Assembly: GCA_003564295.1 (NCBI GenBank)
Contig: PXFI01000336.1
Coordinates: 1 to 48,827 of the forward strand
From: Gemmatimonadota bacterium
GTDB taxonomy: Bacteria > Gemmatimonadota > Gemmatimonadetes > Longimicrobiales > Gaopeijiaceae
Direction of reading: 5' to 3'
DNA: 48,827 nucleotides
Shown here: one piece after another, positions 20,023 through 30,445 of the stretch
Position numbering within the stretch: the stretch's first letter is position 1
How the letters are laid out: the number at the start of each line of letters is the position of its first letter
Made by a program: the position numbers and the translations under genes
The notes under the pieces: generated by a model
Seen by the model: the letters and a program-made list of their open reading frames with translations, nothing else
What the model was told of the DNA's origin: nothing
Databases searched by the model: none

Positions 20023-20336
20023 GCTTGCTCCTCCAGGTATCGAATCCGGGCCAGAAGCCGTTCCACGCCCGCTCTTCCCTTGGACAGACGTTCCAGGAGG
20101 TCCCGGTTTGCCGACTCCAGCTCTTGGAGCCGCACGGTCAGGCTGGTGGCGTCCTCATTATCTCCGGTGAACTTGTCGAGGAACTCCTTCATCCTCCTGC
20201 CTTCCACCTCGGCCTCCCGGAGCTCCTCTCGCAGGAGGTTCATCCGGTCCATGGTTTCTGCCACCGCCGCCTCCAGGCGGGCAAAGGCCCGGGCCTCCGT
20301 GGACTCCGATTTGATGCTATGCTCTGGCTTCGACAC
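20019..20336 (-). CDS. coiled-coil protein, ZapB-like candidate
   Basis: 105 aa coiled coil; overlaps zapA start by 4 bp and pheT end. Confidence 0.6.
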   Translation of the reverse strand: MSKPEHSIKSESTEARAFARLEAAVAETMDRMNLLREELREAEVEGRRMKEFLDKFTGDNEDATSLTVRLQELESANRDLLERLSKGRAGVERLLARIRYLEEQA

Positions 20337-22722
20337 CGAGTTCCTCCCGCAGGCGCTCCAGGATGCCCGCCACGCTCCGCTCCACCTCCTGGTCCGTCAG
20401 GGTGCGACGGTCGGACTGGAACCGGAGGCGGAAGGCCAGGGACCGGTGGCCATCCGGAATCCCCTCTCCCTCATAAACATCGAAGAGCTGCACGTCAACA
20501 AGCAACGGGCCTCCCTCGTTTCTGATGACCTCCTCCACTTGCCGGGCCTTCACGTCCCCGGACAGCAGAAGAGCCAGGTCCCGGTCAACGCCGGGAAAGA
20601 CGGGAAGAGGCTCATAGTGGCGTACGGCGGGCGGGGCCGGTTCCGGAGGGAGAGAGATCTCCAGGCCCCACATCGGACCCGCCCATGCGGGAGCGTCCAC
20701 GGCGCCGGAACGCACCCGCCCACCATATCCTACCATCCCGCCGCCGGCGTCAGCCACCGTGAAGCCTTCTTCCGGCAGGAGGAGCCCCTCCGCCGGCGCC
20801 CCCTCGGCAAGAGCCGCGCCTTCCAACCGGCATCCTGCAACCAGACGCCCCAAGAGGCCCTTCACGTCCCAGAGGTCCACCGCCTGGGGCTCACCCTGCC
20901 AGTGGAGGGGAGCCCTGTTCCCGGTAAGGACGACGCAGAGGTGGCTCTCCTCCCGTGGCGCCTCTCTCCCATCCTGCTCCAGGAAGACGGTGCCGATCTC
21001 GAAGAGCCGGATGTCCCTGCGGCCCCGGGCAAAGTTGTGTTCAACTCGCCTGAGAAGACCGGGAAGCAGGGTGGTTCTCAGCCGATCCTCCTGGGTCGAG
21101 ACCGGGTTGCTCAGCTGGGCCTCTCCTTCCCCTTTCGGGGCGAACGACATGGTCTGAGCCTCGAGAAAGCCCTCTCCCACCATGAGATCCCTGACCTGGT
21201 CCTCCAGCTGGAAGAGAGGGTGGTCCGGAACCGTTCCCATCCGGAAGGGTCCCAGGACCTCCGGGAACCGATCGTAGCCGTAGGCCCTGGCCACCTCCTC
21301 CAGCAGGTCCACCTCCCGCAGGACGTCGTAGCTCCTGAACCCCGGCACAGCAATCTCCATCTCCTCTCCGGAAGCTGCCAGGACCCTGAAGCCGAGAGGA
21401 CGGAGGAGATCACCGATCTCCTCTTTCGAAAGGGAGATCCCCAGGAGGCGTTCCACTCGTGCCGGGCGGAGGGACACCACCATCCCCGACCAGCGCTGCG
21501 GGCCCACATCCAGGATCACAGGGTCCGGCCTCCCTCCCCCCGTGGCCAGGATGATCTCCACGGCCCGCCGCACGGCCAGCTCCATGCCTTCTGGATCCAC
21601 CCCCCTCTCGAACCGGTAGCTGGCGTCCGTGGACATGTCCAGGGCGTTCCGGGTGGCCCGCACCGACTTCGGGTCGAAGAGGGCGCATTCCAGCAGGAGG
21701 TCCGTGGTGTCCTCCGTGACCTCGGAGTAGAGGCCGCCCATGACGCCCGCGATGGCCACCGGATCCCGGGCATCGCAAATGGCCAGCATGTCTTTGGTGA
21801 GGCGCCGGTCCACTCCGTCCAGGGTCCGGATGAGCTCGCCCTCCCGGGCCCGCCGCACCTCGATGGTGTTGCCCCCGAGCTTTTCCAGGTCGAAGGCGTG
21901 GAGGGGCTGGCCCAGCTCCAGGAGGACGTAGTTGGTGGCGTCCACCACGTTGTTGATGGGCCGGGACCCTGCCGCCCGGATCCTGGAAGCCAGCCAGGCC
22001 GGGGACGGCCCCACCCGGATGCCTCTCACCACGGCTCCCAGGTACCGGAAACACAGGTCCGGGTCCAGGATCCTCACGATGACTCCCCCGGCGGAGACCT
22101 CGCTCTCGTGTGAAAGGAGCTCCAGCGCCACCTCCGGAGCGCCGGCGACGAGCTCCAGCCGCACTTCCCCGTCTTCGGCGGCAGCCAGCTCCCGGGCCAG
22201 GCCCAGGTGAGAAAGGAGATCCCCCCGATTCGCCGTGACCTCCACGTCCAGCCGCCAGTCGTCGAGCCCGAGGACATGGGCCAGAGGCTCTCCGGGGGTG
22301 AGCTCTCCCGCCAACGTCAGGAGCTCCGACCCGTCGGGTCCCAGATCCAGCTCCTCCTCGGAGCAGAGCATGCCGCTGGACTCCACCCCGCGGATCCGGG
22401 CTCCACCGATCTCCGTCCCGTCCGGGAGACGGGAGCCCGGAGACGCGAAGGGATAGAACCCCCCGGGGCGCACGTTGGGAGCGCCACACACAACCTGGAG
22501 GAGCTCTCCACCTGCGTCGACGCGACAGACGGAGAGGCGGTCGGCCTCCGGATGGGGCTCCACGGATTCCACCCTGGCCACCAGGAGCCCCTCCAGGGCC
22601 ACAGCCAGAGGGACGAGACTTTCCACGGGCGCTCCCCGGAGGGCGAGGGTCTCCACCACTTCCTCCGGGGAGAGGGACGATCCGGGCCTCAAAGCCCTGA
22701 GCCACCGATACGATACGTTCAT
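20317..22722 (-). CDS. pheT: phenylalanyl-tRNA synthetase beta subunit
   Basis: MNVSYRWLRALRPGSSLSPEEVVETLALRGAPVE; tRNA-binding and B3/B5/FDX-ACB regions; start placed at 22722, overlapping pheS. Confidence 0.96.
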   Translation of the reverse strand: MNVSYRWLRALRPGSSLSPEEVVETLALRGAPVESLVPLAVALEGLLVARVESVEPHPEADRLSVCRVDAGGELLQVVCGAPNVRPGGFYPFASPGSRLPDGTEIGGARIRGVESSGMLCSEEELDLGPDGSELLTLAGELTPGEPLAHVLGLDDWRLDVEVTANRGDLLSHLGLARELAAAEDGEVRLELVAGAPEVALELLSHESEVSAGGVIVRILDPDLCFRYLGAVVRGIRVGPSPAWLASRIRAAGSRPINNVVDATNYVLLELGQPLHAFDLEKLGGNTIEVRRAREGELIRTLDGVDRRLTKDMLAICDARDPVAIAGVMGGLYSEVTEDTTDLLLECALFDPKSVRATRNALDMSTDASYRFERGVDPEGMELAVRRAVEIILATGGGRPDPVILDVGPQRWSGMVVSLRPARVERLLGISLSKEEIGDLLRPLGFRVLAASGEEMEIAVPGFRSYDVLREVDLLEEVARAYGYDRFPEVLGPFRMGTVPDHPLFQLEDQVRDLMVGEGFLEAQTMSFAPKGEGEAQLSNPVSTQEDRLRTTLLPGLLRRVEHNFARGRRDIRLFEIGTVFLEQDGREAPREESHLCVVLTGNRAPLHWQGEPQAVDLWDVKGLLGRLVAGCRLEGAALAEGAPAEGLLLPEEGFTVADAGGGMVGYGGRVRSGAVDAPAWAGPMWGLEISLPPEPAPPAVRHYEPLPVFPGVDRDLALLLSGDVKARQVEEVIRNEGGPLLVDVQLFDVYEGEGIPDGHRSLAFRLRFQSDRRTLTDQEVERSVAGILERLREELGVEARA

Positions 22723-23753
22723 GGCTGTGCGAACTGGCTCAAGAAGCGGATGTCGTTGTCGTAGAACATCCGGATGTCCCGGATCCCGAACTTCAGGGCC
22801 GCCATGCGGGCAGGGCCCATTCCGAAGGCGTATCCGGTGTAGCGCTCCGGGTCGTACCCCACGTTCTCCAGAACGGCGGGGTCCACCATCCCGGCTCCCA
22901 TGATCTCCAGCCAATCCGTCTCTTCCAGGCTCCCGTCGGGCCGGGTGGCGACTCTCTTGACGTCCACCTCGGCGCTGGGCTCCGTAAAGGGGAAGAACGA
23001 CGGCCGGAAACGCACCTTCGTGCCGGGTCCCCAGAACCTGCGGGCGAACTCCGCCAGCGTGGCCTTGAAATCCACGAAGGTGATCCCCTCGTCCACCACC
23101 AGGCCCTCCAACTGGAGGAAGGCAGGCGTGTGGGTGGCATCGGGGGTGTCCCTCCTGTAGACCATGCCCGGGGCGATGATCCTGACCGGAGGCTCATACC
23201 TCTCCATGATCCTGATCTGGACCGGAGAGGTGTGGGTCCTCAGGAGGAGGCCGCTCTTCAGATACAGAGTGTCCGCCTCGTCCACCACAGGGTGGTCAAG
23301 GGGGGTGTTCAGGGCCACGAAGTTGTACCAGTCCGTTTCCACCTCCGGCCCCCGGGCCCGGGTGAAGCCGAGGGAGCGGAAGATCTCCCAGATCTCGTCC
23401 ACGACCTGGGTCACGGGGTGCCGGCCACCCCTCCACACCGGCCGCCCCGGCAGAGACAGGTCCAGCCCCGGGTGCCTCCCCTTCCGCCCCGAGGCCAGCT
23501 CATCCTTCCGTTCCTCCAGCGCTCTCTGGACCGAGGCCTTCACGCGGTTGGCTTCGGCCCCCAGGACGGGGCGATCCTGGGGTGGGAGCTTCCCAAGGCC
23601 CCTCAGGACACCCGAGATCTTCCCGTCCTTCCGGCCAACGTAGAGGACACGGAGGTCCTCCAGGGACCCGGCATCCTCGGCGCCGGCCACGGCTTCCAGA
23701 GCCTCGGCCTCGAGCCGCTTGAGGGCCTCGACGGATGTTTCCAACCCGCTCAT
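22719..23753 (-). CDS. pheS: phenylalanyl-tRNA synthetase alpha subunit
   Basis: HPVTQVVDEIWEIFRSLGFTRARGPEVETDWYNFVALNTPLDHP; GMGPARMAALKFGIRDIRMFYDNDIRFL. Confidence 0.97.
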   Translation of the reverse strand: MSGLETSVEALKRLEAEALEAVAGAEDAGSLEDLRVLYVGRKDGKISGVLRGLGKLPPQDRPVLGAEANRVKASVQRALEERKDELASGRKGRHPGLDLSLPGRPVWRGGRHPVTQVVDEIWEIFRSLGFTRARGPEVETDWYNFVALNTPLDHPVVDEADTLYLKSGLLLRTHTSPVQIRIMERYEPPVRIIAPGMVYRRDTPDATHTPAFLQLEGLVVDEGITFVDFKATLAEFARRFWGPGTKVRFRPSFFPFTEPSAEVDVKRVATRPDGSLEETDWLEIMGAGMVDPAVLENVGYDPERYTGYAFGMGPARMAALKFGIRDIRMFYDNDIRFLSQFAQP

Positions 23754-23890
23754 TGTCGTTCGTATCCCTTCCTTGGCCGGCCATTCTCCGAACCCCTCCC
23801 CTGCCGCTCCGGCGATCCGTTCCGCCCTGTCCTGGCCTTCCGCCGACCGGCTCCGCCTGCCCCCGGTTGTTGCGGCGACCCGCTAACCTA

Positions 23891-23934
23891 CGGCGAAGGG
23901 CTTCACGACGAAATCGTCATGAAGCCCTTCGCCG
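23891..23934. repeat. Large near-perfect hairpin between pheS and rplT
   Basis: CGGCGAAGGGCTTCA-c-GACGA-AA-TCGTC-a-TGAAGCCCTTCGCCG: 20 bp pairing with one mismatch, 2-nt nominal loop. Confidence 0.9.
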
Positions 23935-23954
23935 AACCGGGGAGGAGGGTGGGG

Positions 23955-24320
23955 TCAGCCGACTTGCGTCAGCCCTTCCTTCGCCCGGTCGGCCAGGTTG
24001 CTAAAGGCGTTCGGATCCCGGATGGCCAGGTCGGCCAGGGCTTTGCGATCCAGCTCAACGCCGGAGCGCTTGAGGCCGTTCATGAACCGGGAATAGGAGA
24101 GATCATTCTGGCGAGCCGCAGCGTTGATCCGGACGATCCAGAGGCTCCTGAAATTCCGTTTCTTCTTCTTGCGGTCGCGATATGCGTGCTCCCACCCCTT
24201 CTCCACCGCGTCCTTGGCGGTGCGGTAGAGATTCTTTCGCCCTCCGAAATACCCTTTTGCCGCCTTGAGGATCTTCTTCTTGCGCTTCTTCCGGGCGGCA
24301 GCGCGCGATACACGAGGCAT
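23955..24320 (-). CDS. rplT: 50S ribosomal protein L20
   Basis: [51 protein letters not shown]. Confidence 0.98.
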   Translation of the reverse strand: MPRVSRAAARKKRKKKILKAAKGYFGGRKNLYRTAKDAVEKGWEHAYRDRKKKKRNFRSLWIVRINAAARQNDLSYSRFMNGLKRSGVELDRKALADLAIRDPNAFSNLADRAKEGLTQVG

Positions 24321-24339
24321 GGCTTGGCTCCTCTCTTCT

Positions 24340-24534
24340 TCAACACGCCAGCAGGCGCTTCATCCGCTTCTCGTCGACCCTGGCCACCAGGGTGCTGGTG
24401 CGCAGGCGCCGCTTCCGCTTCCGGTCCTTCTTCGTGAGGATATGGCTCTTGTTGGCTCGCATGCGCCGGATCTTGCCGGTCCCGGTCTTCCGCAAGCGCT
24501 TCGCCGCACCCCGGTTCGTCTTCATCTTGGGCAT
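24340..24534 (-). CDS. rpmI: 50S ribosomal protein L35
   Basis: [45 protein letters not shown]. Confidence 0.97.
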   Translation of the reverse strand: MPKMKTNRGAAKRLRKTGTGKIRRMRANKSHILTKKDRKRKRRLRTSTLVARVDEKRMKRLLAC

Positions 24535-24624
24535 GACAAACTCCTTGTGGGGCGGCCCCGGCATCGGCCGGAGCGGGCCCGAAAAGCTCACCCCAGGGAC
24601 CCCGTTCGGGGCCCGGAGGGTCTC

Positions 24625-25143
24625 TTACTTCACTTTCAACGGGGCCATGACCATGAACATGACCCTTCCCTCGAACCCGGGCGCTGCCTCCACCTTGCCC
24701 AGATCCGACAGGTCCTCCTGCACCCGTTTCAGAACCTCCAGTCCCAGCTCCGAGTGGGTGATCTGGCGTCCCCGGAACATCATGGTGAGGCGAACCTTGT
24801 TCCCTTCCTCGAGAAACCGCCGGGCGTGCCGGAGCTTGAACTCGTAATCGTGTTCCTCGATGCCCGGGCGGAACTTCACCTCTTTGACCTGGATCTGATG
24901 CTGCTTCTTCTTTGCCTCCCGGGCAGCCCGCGCCTGCTCGTACTTGAACTTGCCGTGGTCCATCATCTTGACCACCGGAGGCCGGGCATCCGGCGCAACT
25001 TCAACCAGGTCCAACCCCTTCTCTTCGGCGCGCTCCCGGGCTTCATCGATGCTAACGATGCCGATCTGTTCACCGTCGTCACCAATGAGGCGGATGGGGC
25101 TGATCCGAATCTGCTCGTTGACACGGACCTTTTGTTCTTTGAT
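24625..25143 (-). CDS. infC: translation initiation factor IF-3 (ATC start)
   Basis: In-frame extension upstream of the track ORF reads (I)KEQKVRVNEQIRISPIRLIGDDGEQIGIVSIDEARERAEEKGLDLVEVAPDARPPVVKMMDHGK from ATC at 25143 with GGAGGT 8 nt upstream. Confidence 0.92.
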   Translation of the reverse strand: MKEQKVRVNEQIRISPIRLIGDDGEQIGIVSIDEARERAEEKGLDLVEVAPDARPPVVKMMDHGKFKYEQARAAREAKKKQHQIQVKEVKFRPGIEEHDYEFKLRHARRFLEEGNKVRLTMMFRGRQITHSELGLEVLKRVQEDLSDLGKVEAAPGFEGRVMFMVMAPLKVK

Positions 25144-25201
25144 GGCTCAGAACCTCCACTCTGGCTGTGGCTCGGACCTTCCGCACCAGGGCCCACAGAA
25201 G

Positions 25202-25227
25202 AAAAAGGCCCGGATGAACACCGGGCC
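25202..25227 (-). terminator. Rho-independent terminator/attenuator in infC leader
   Basis: On minus strand GGCCCGG-TGTTCAT-CCGGGCC followed by TTTTTC; about 60 nt upstream of the infC start. Confidence 0.75.
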
Positions 25228-25441
25228 GAGGCAACTCCCGAAAGGTCCCGAGGGACCCTTCGGCCTGCTTCTGAACCCGGCGATGCCCCGAAAAACCACG
25301 GGGATCGAAAGGTGGGAGGAAGGATTCCCCCTCTTCCAATGATCTGCTCAAAGATACCGGGAGACGCCCAAGGGTCAAGCTTTCAGGGCGCTTTGCCCGC
25401 TCCCGCTCCCGCCAGAGCCCCCTTGGGAACTCCCGAAGGAC

Positions 25442-27367
25442 TCACCTCAACGCTCGAGTCCTGATCTCCTCCTGGAGCCGGGCCACGAATTCCTCCCGGG
25501 GCATGATCTCCTGCTTCTTCCCGGCTCCCCTCCTCCGGACTGCCACGGTGCCCGCTTCAGCCTCCCGCTCGCCGATGACGGCCATGCAGGGCACCTTCTG
25601 CATCTCGGCCTCCCGGATCCGGTAGCCCAACGTCTCACGCTGGAAGAGAAAGGCCCGAATTCCGGCAGCCTCGAGCTGCTCCACAAACTCCCGGCTACTT
25701 TCCACCCAGTGTTCCGAGATGGGCAGGACCCTCACCTGCTCCGGCGCCAGCCAGAGGGGGAACTCGCCCGCGTAGTGCTCGATGAGCCCTCCCACGAAGC
25801 GCTCCATGGATCCCACCAGAACCCGGTGCAGCATGACAGGACGGTGGGGCTCGTTGTCCTCCCCGATGTACTCCATGTCGAAGCGATCCGGGAGGTTGAA
25901 GTCCAACTGGACGGTGGGGCCCTGCCACTTGCGGCCGATGGCATCGATGAGCTTGAAGTCCAGTTTGGGACCGTAGAAGACGCCGCCGCCCTCGTCGATC
26001 CTGTATTCCTTGCCCCGCCCCTCCAGGACCCGGACCAGCTCGTCCTGAGCCTTCTCCCAGTGCTCCGGGGAGCCCAGGGCCTTCTCGGGCCGGGTGGCCA
26101 GGTCGATGGTGTAGGGATAGCCGAAGGTGGTGAGCATCTCATCCACCAGGTCCAGCAATCGCCCGATCTCCTCGGGGACCTGCTCGGGCGTGCAGAAGAT
26201 GTGGGCGTCGTCCTGCGTGAACCCCCTCACGCGGAGCATTCCGTGAAGAACCCCACTTCGTTCATACCGGTAGACCGTGCCGAACTCGGCCATGCGGATG
26301 GGCAGATCCCGGTAGGAACGCTGCTGGGACTGGTAAATGGCGATATGGCCCGGGCAGTTCATGGGCTTCGCCCGGTACCGGGCACCCTCCACCTCCATGG
26401 GTCCGAACATGTCGTCGGCGAAGTTCTCCAGGTGGCCGGAGATCTCGAACAGCCTCTCGCTCTGGATGTGGGGGGTGTAGACCAGGACGTAACCATGCTT
26501 CAGGATCAGCTCCTGCTCGAACTGCTCCACCTGGTTTCGGATGACGGAGCCCTTCGGATGCCAGAGAATCAGGCCCGAGCCCACCCGCTGATCGGTGGAG
26601 AAGAGATCCAGTTGCTTGCCCAGGGTCCGGTGGTCTCTCTTCTTCGCCTCCTCGAGACGGACCAGGTGCTCCTTCAGCTCCTTCTCACTGAAGAACGCCG
26701 TCCCGTAAATGCGCTGGAGCATCTGCCGGCGCTCGTCTCCCCTCCAATAGGCCCCGGCGGCGGAGAGGAGCTTGAAGTGCTTCACACGCCCGGTGGAAGG
26801 GATGTGGGGCCCCCGGCAGAGGTCCAGGAACGGTCCGTCCCGGTACACCGTGATGATCTCGTCATCGGAGAACTCCTCCAGGCGCTCCAGCTTCAAGGCA
26901 TCGTCGGAGAAGAGCTCCCGGGCCTCCTCCTTGGTGACGCGCCGCCGTTCGAAGGGCAGGTCCGCTTTCGCCACTTCCGCCATCTTGGCCTCGATGGCCT
27001 TCAGGTCCTCGGGCGTGAAGGGCTTCGGCACGTCAAAGTCGTAGTAGAACCCCTCGTCGATGGCGGGGCCGAAGCCGATCCCCGCTTCCGGGATGAGCTC
27101 CCGGACCGCCGTAGCCAGGACGTGGGCCGCCGAGTGCCGGAGAAGCCCCAGAGCCTCCGGGTCCCGGGCCGTCAGGATCCGGACATCCACATCTTCCGTC
27201 AGCGGCTCCATGAGACCCGCCACCTGCCCATTCACCTGGGCTCCAACGGCTGCCTTGGCCAGTCCAGGCCCGATCCTGGCCGCCAGATCCCCCACCGTGG
27301 ATCCCCCGGGAAGGTCCAGGACCGCCCCGTCCGGCAGGGTAACCTTGATCTTGTCGTCGTCAGACAT
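25442..27367 (-). CDS. thrS: threonyl-tRNA synthetase
   Basis: TGS domain, HSAAHVLATAVRELIPEAGIGFGPAIDEGFYYDF, core MNCPGHIAIYQSQQRSYRDLPIRMAEFGTVYRYERSGVLHGMLRVRGFTQDDAHIFC. Confidence 0.98.
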   Translation of the reverse strand: MSDDDKIKVTLPDGAVLDLPGGSTVGDLAARIGPGLAKAAVGAQVNGQVAGLMEPLTEDVDVRILTARDPEALGLLRHSAAHVLATAVRELIPEAGIGFGPAIDEGFYYDFDVPKPFTPEDLKAIEAKMAEVAKADLPFERRRVTKEEARELFSDDALKLERLEEFSDDEIITVYRDGPFLDLCRGPHIPSTGRVKHFKLLSAAGAYWRGDERRQMLQRIYGTAFFSEKELKEHLVRLEEAKKRDHRTLGKQLDLFSTDQRVGSGLILWHPKGSVIRNQVEQFEQELILKHGYVLVYTPHIQSERLFEISGHLENFADDMFGPMEVEGARYRAKPMNCPGHIAIYQSQQRSYRDLPIRMAEFGTVYRYERSGVLHGMLRVRGFTQDDAHIFCTPEQVPEEIGRLLDLVDEMLTTFGYPYTIDLATRPEKALGSPEHWEKAQDELVRVLEGRGKEYRIDEGGGVFYGPKLDFKLIDAIGRKWQGPTVQLDFNLPDRFDMEYIGEDNEPHRPVMLHRVLVGSMERFVGGLIEHYAGEFPLWLAPEQVRVLPISEHWVESSREFVEQLEAAGIRAFLFQRETLGYRIREAEMQKVPCMAVIGEREAEAGTVAVRRRGAGKKQEIMPREEFVARLQEEIRTRALR

Positions 27368-27421
27368 GGCTCTCTGGAATCATTGGGTTCGGCTGGAGTG
27401 TTTCCCTGGAGTCATCTGGGT

Positions 27422-27501
27422 GCAAACGAATCCGGCGCATCGTCACGGTCCGGGCGGCGCTTACGCAAACGAATCCGGCGCATCGTCACGGTCCGGGCGG
27501 C
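27422..27501. repeat. Tandem duplication, 43-bp unit, in thrS 5' leader
   Basis: GCAAACGAATCCGGCGCATCGTCACGGTCCGGGCGGC at 27422-27458 and identically at 27465-27501. Confidence 0.97.
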
Positions 27502-27505
27502 ACCC

Positions 27506-27541
27506 ACACAAGAAACGCGGCCCCGGAGTTGGGGGGCCGCG
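27506..27541 (-). terminator. Intrinsic terminator of the thrS leader (candidate attenuator)
   Basis: Minus strand CGCGGCCCC-CCAACTCC-GGGGCCGCG-TTTCTTGTGT; 9-bp GC stem then T-rich tract. Confidence 0.75.
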
Positions 27542-27570
27542 GCGCCGGTGGTCTCGGGAGTCCTTCGAGG

Positions 27571-27648
27571 TCACACAAACCGGCGTGGCCCCCACCCGGT
27601 GGTCCGGGTGGCGGTCCCGGTAGTCGTGGCCCCTCTGAAGGCTCTCAT
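27571..27648 (-). CDS. Thr-rich leader peptide upstream of thrS (MRAFRGATTTGTATRTTGWGPRRFV)
   Basis: ATG at 27648, TGA at 27573-27571; GGGTGA SD-like element about 10 nt upstream; 7 Thr of 25 residues; followed by terminator hairpin and thrS. Confidence 0.7.
   Translation of the reverse strand: MRAFRGATTTGTATRTTGWGPRRFV
27592..27611 (-). promoter_or_regulatory. Attenuator hairpin 1:2 within leader peptide Thr codons
   Basis: Minus strand CCACCCGG-ACCA-CCGGGTGG, perfect 8-bp stem. Confidence 0.7.
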
Positions 27649-27693
27649 GGTGGTGTGCTCACCCGTGTTCGTGTTCGTGTTCTTCTCCCCCGG

Positions 27694-27722
27694 AGGCTAA
27701 CGCTCCACCGGCGGAGGGTCAA
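27694..27722 (-). promoter_or_regulatory. Candidate promoter for the thrS leader
   Basis: TTGACC-N17-TAGCCT on minus strand, about 45 nt upstream of the leader ATG; -10 match weak. Confidence 0.35.
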
Positions 27723-27991
27723 TCCTCTTTCGTCCATCCCCATTCGTCACCGGCGACGGCCATGTCGCTCCAGGCCGGGCGCCGGGGCGACTCGGCGGCG
27801 AGTCCGTCCTCTCCGATACCATTTGCCGGCTCCAGCCCGGGCGTGCGGCGACTCGGCTCCGGGTACTGCGGGAAGAGGCGCGCTGTCCTCTCCAGCAGCA
27901 GGAGTCCCCGGCGGCCGGGTGGCCACCGGGGATCCATGGTACGAAGGGCGAGACCTCTCGGGTCTCTTCCTCTCGGGTCTCTTCCTCTCGA

Positions 27992-29970
<1,979 letters not shown>

Positions 29971-30025
29971 TCTGATTCCTCCGCGTTGGTTAAATTACTG
30001 TTATTCAGTGATTTACCGAGAATTG

Positions 30026-30052
30026 TTAGCACTCACGTACATCGAGTGCTAA
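30026..30052. promoter_or_regulatory. CIRCE element (HrcA operator)
   Basis: TTAGCACTC-ACGTACATC-GAGTGCTAA, perfect 9-N9-9 inverted repeat upstream of groES. Confidence 0.97.
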
Positions 30053-30196
30053 ATAGGACTGGAGAGAATATACTTCGGACTTCAGGCGAGTCAATAGGGT
30101 GTCCTTACCGAGAAGCCCTCTGGAGCCCTTCCGAAGCTCCCAGAAAGGCCAGGTTCCGAAATTGCTGCTTACCGAACTTCGACCACAGCGCGGGAG

Positions 30197-30445
30197 GTGG
30201 CGAGACCGGGAGCGAGTGCGGAGAAGGCGGCAGGCGGGGATTCGGCGGGCCCGGAGCTGGCGATGGTGGCGTACCCGTTCCGGCAGGGGCGGGTGGTTCC
30301 GGAATGGCACGAGGCCTCGGTGCGAGAGGTGTTCCACGAGCCCTACCGGTTGATCTACGAGGTCATCGAGGATCGCATCGAGATCCTTACCTTGACGCAC
30401 TTCCGCCAGGAGCTTCCTCCACAGCCTCCAGGCGGCTCCTCCTAA
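30197..30445 (+). pseudogene. RelE/ParE-family toxin-like ORF, N-terminus apparently degenerate
   Basis: GRVVPEWHEASVREVFHEPYRLIYEVIEDRIEILTLTHFRQELP matches the C-terminal half of ParE toxins; upstream half does not. Confidence 0.55.

Noticed and set aside
23754-23954. Phe-rich leader peptide (pheM-like) before pheS
   Set aside because: No short ORF with a run of Phe codons was found; only the palindromic hairpin is present.
27719-27937. 72-aa minus-strand ORF between groEL and the thrS leader
   Set aside because: GC-biased third positions but no recognisable domain or clear RBS; not supported enough to call.
27368-27991. T-box riboswitch upstream of thrS
   Set aside because: No T-box bulge sequence (GGTGGTACCGCG-like) or specifier stem was found on the minus strand; the Thr-rich ORF and three-segment pairing fit ribosome-mediated attenuation better.
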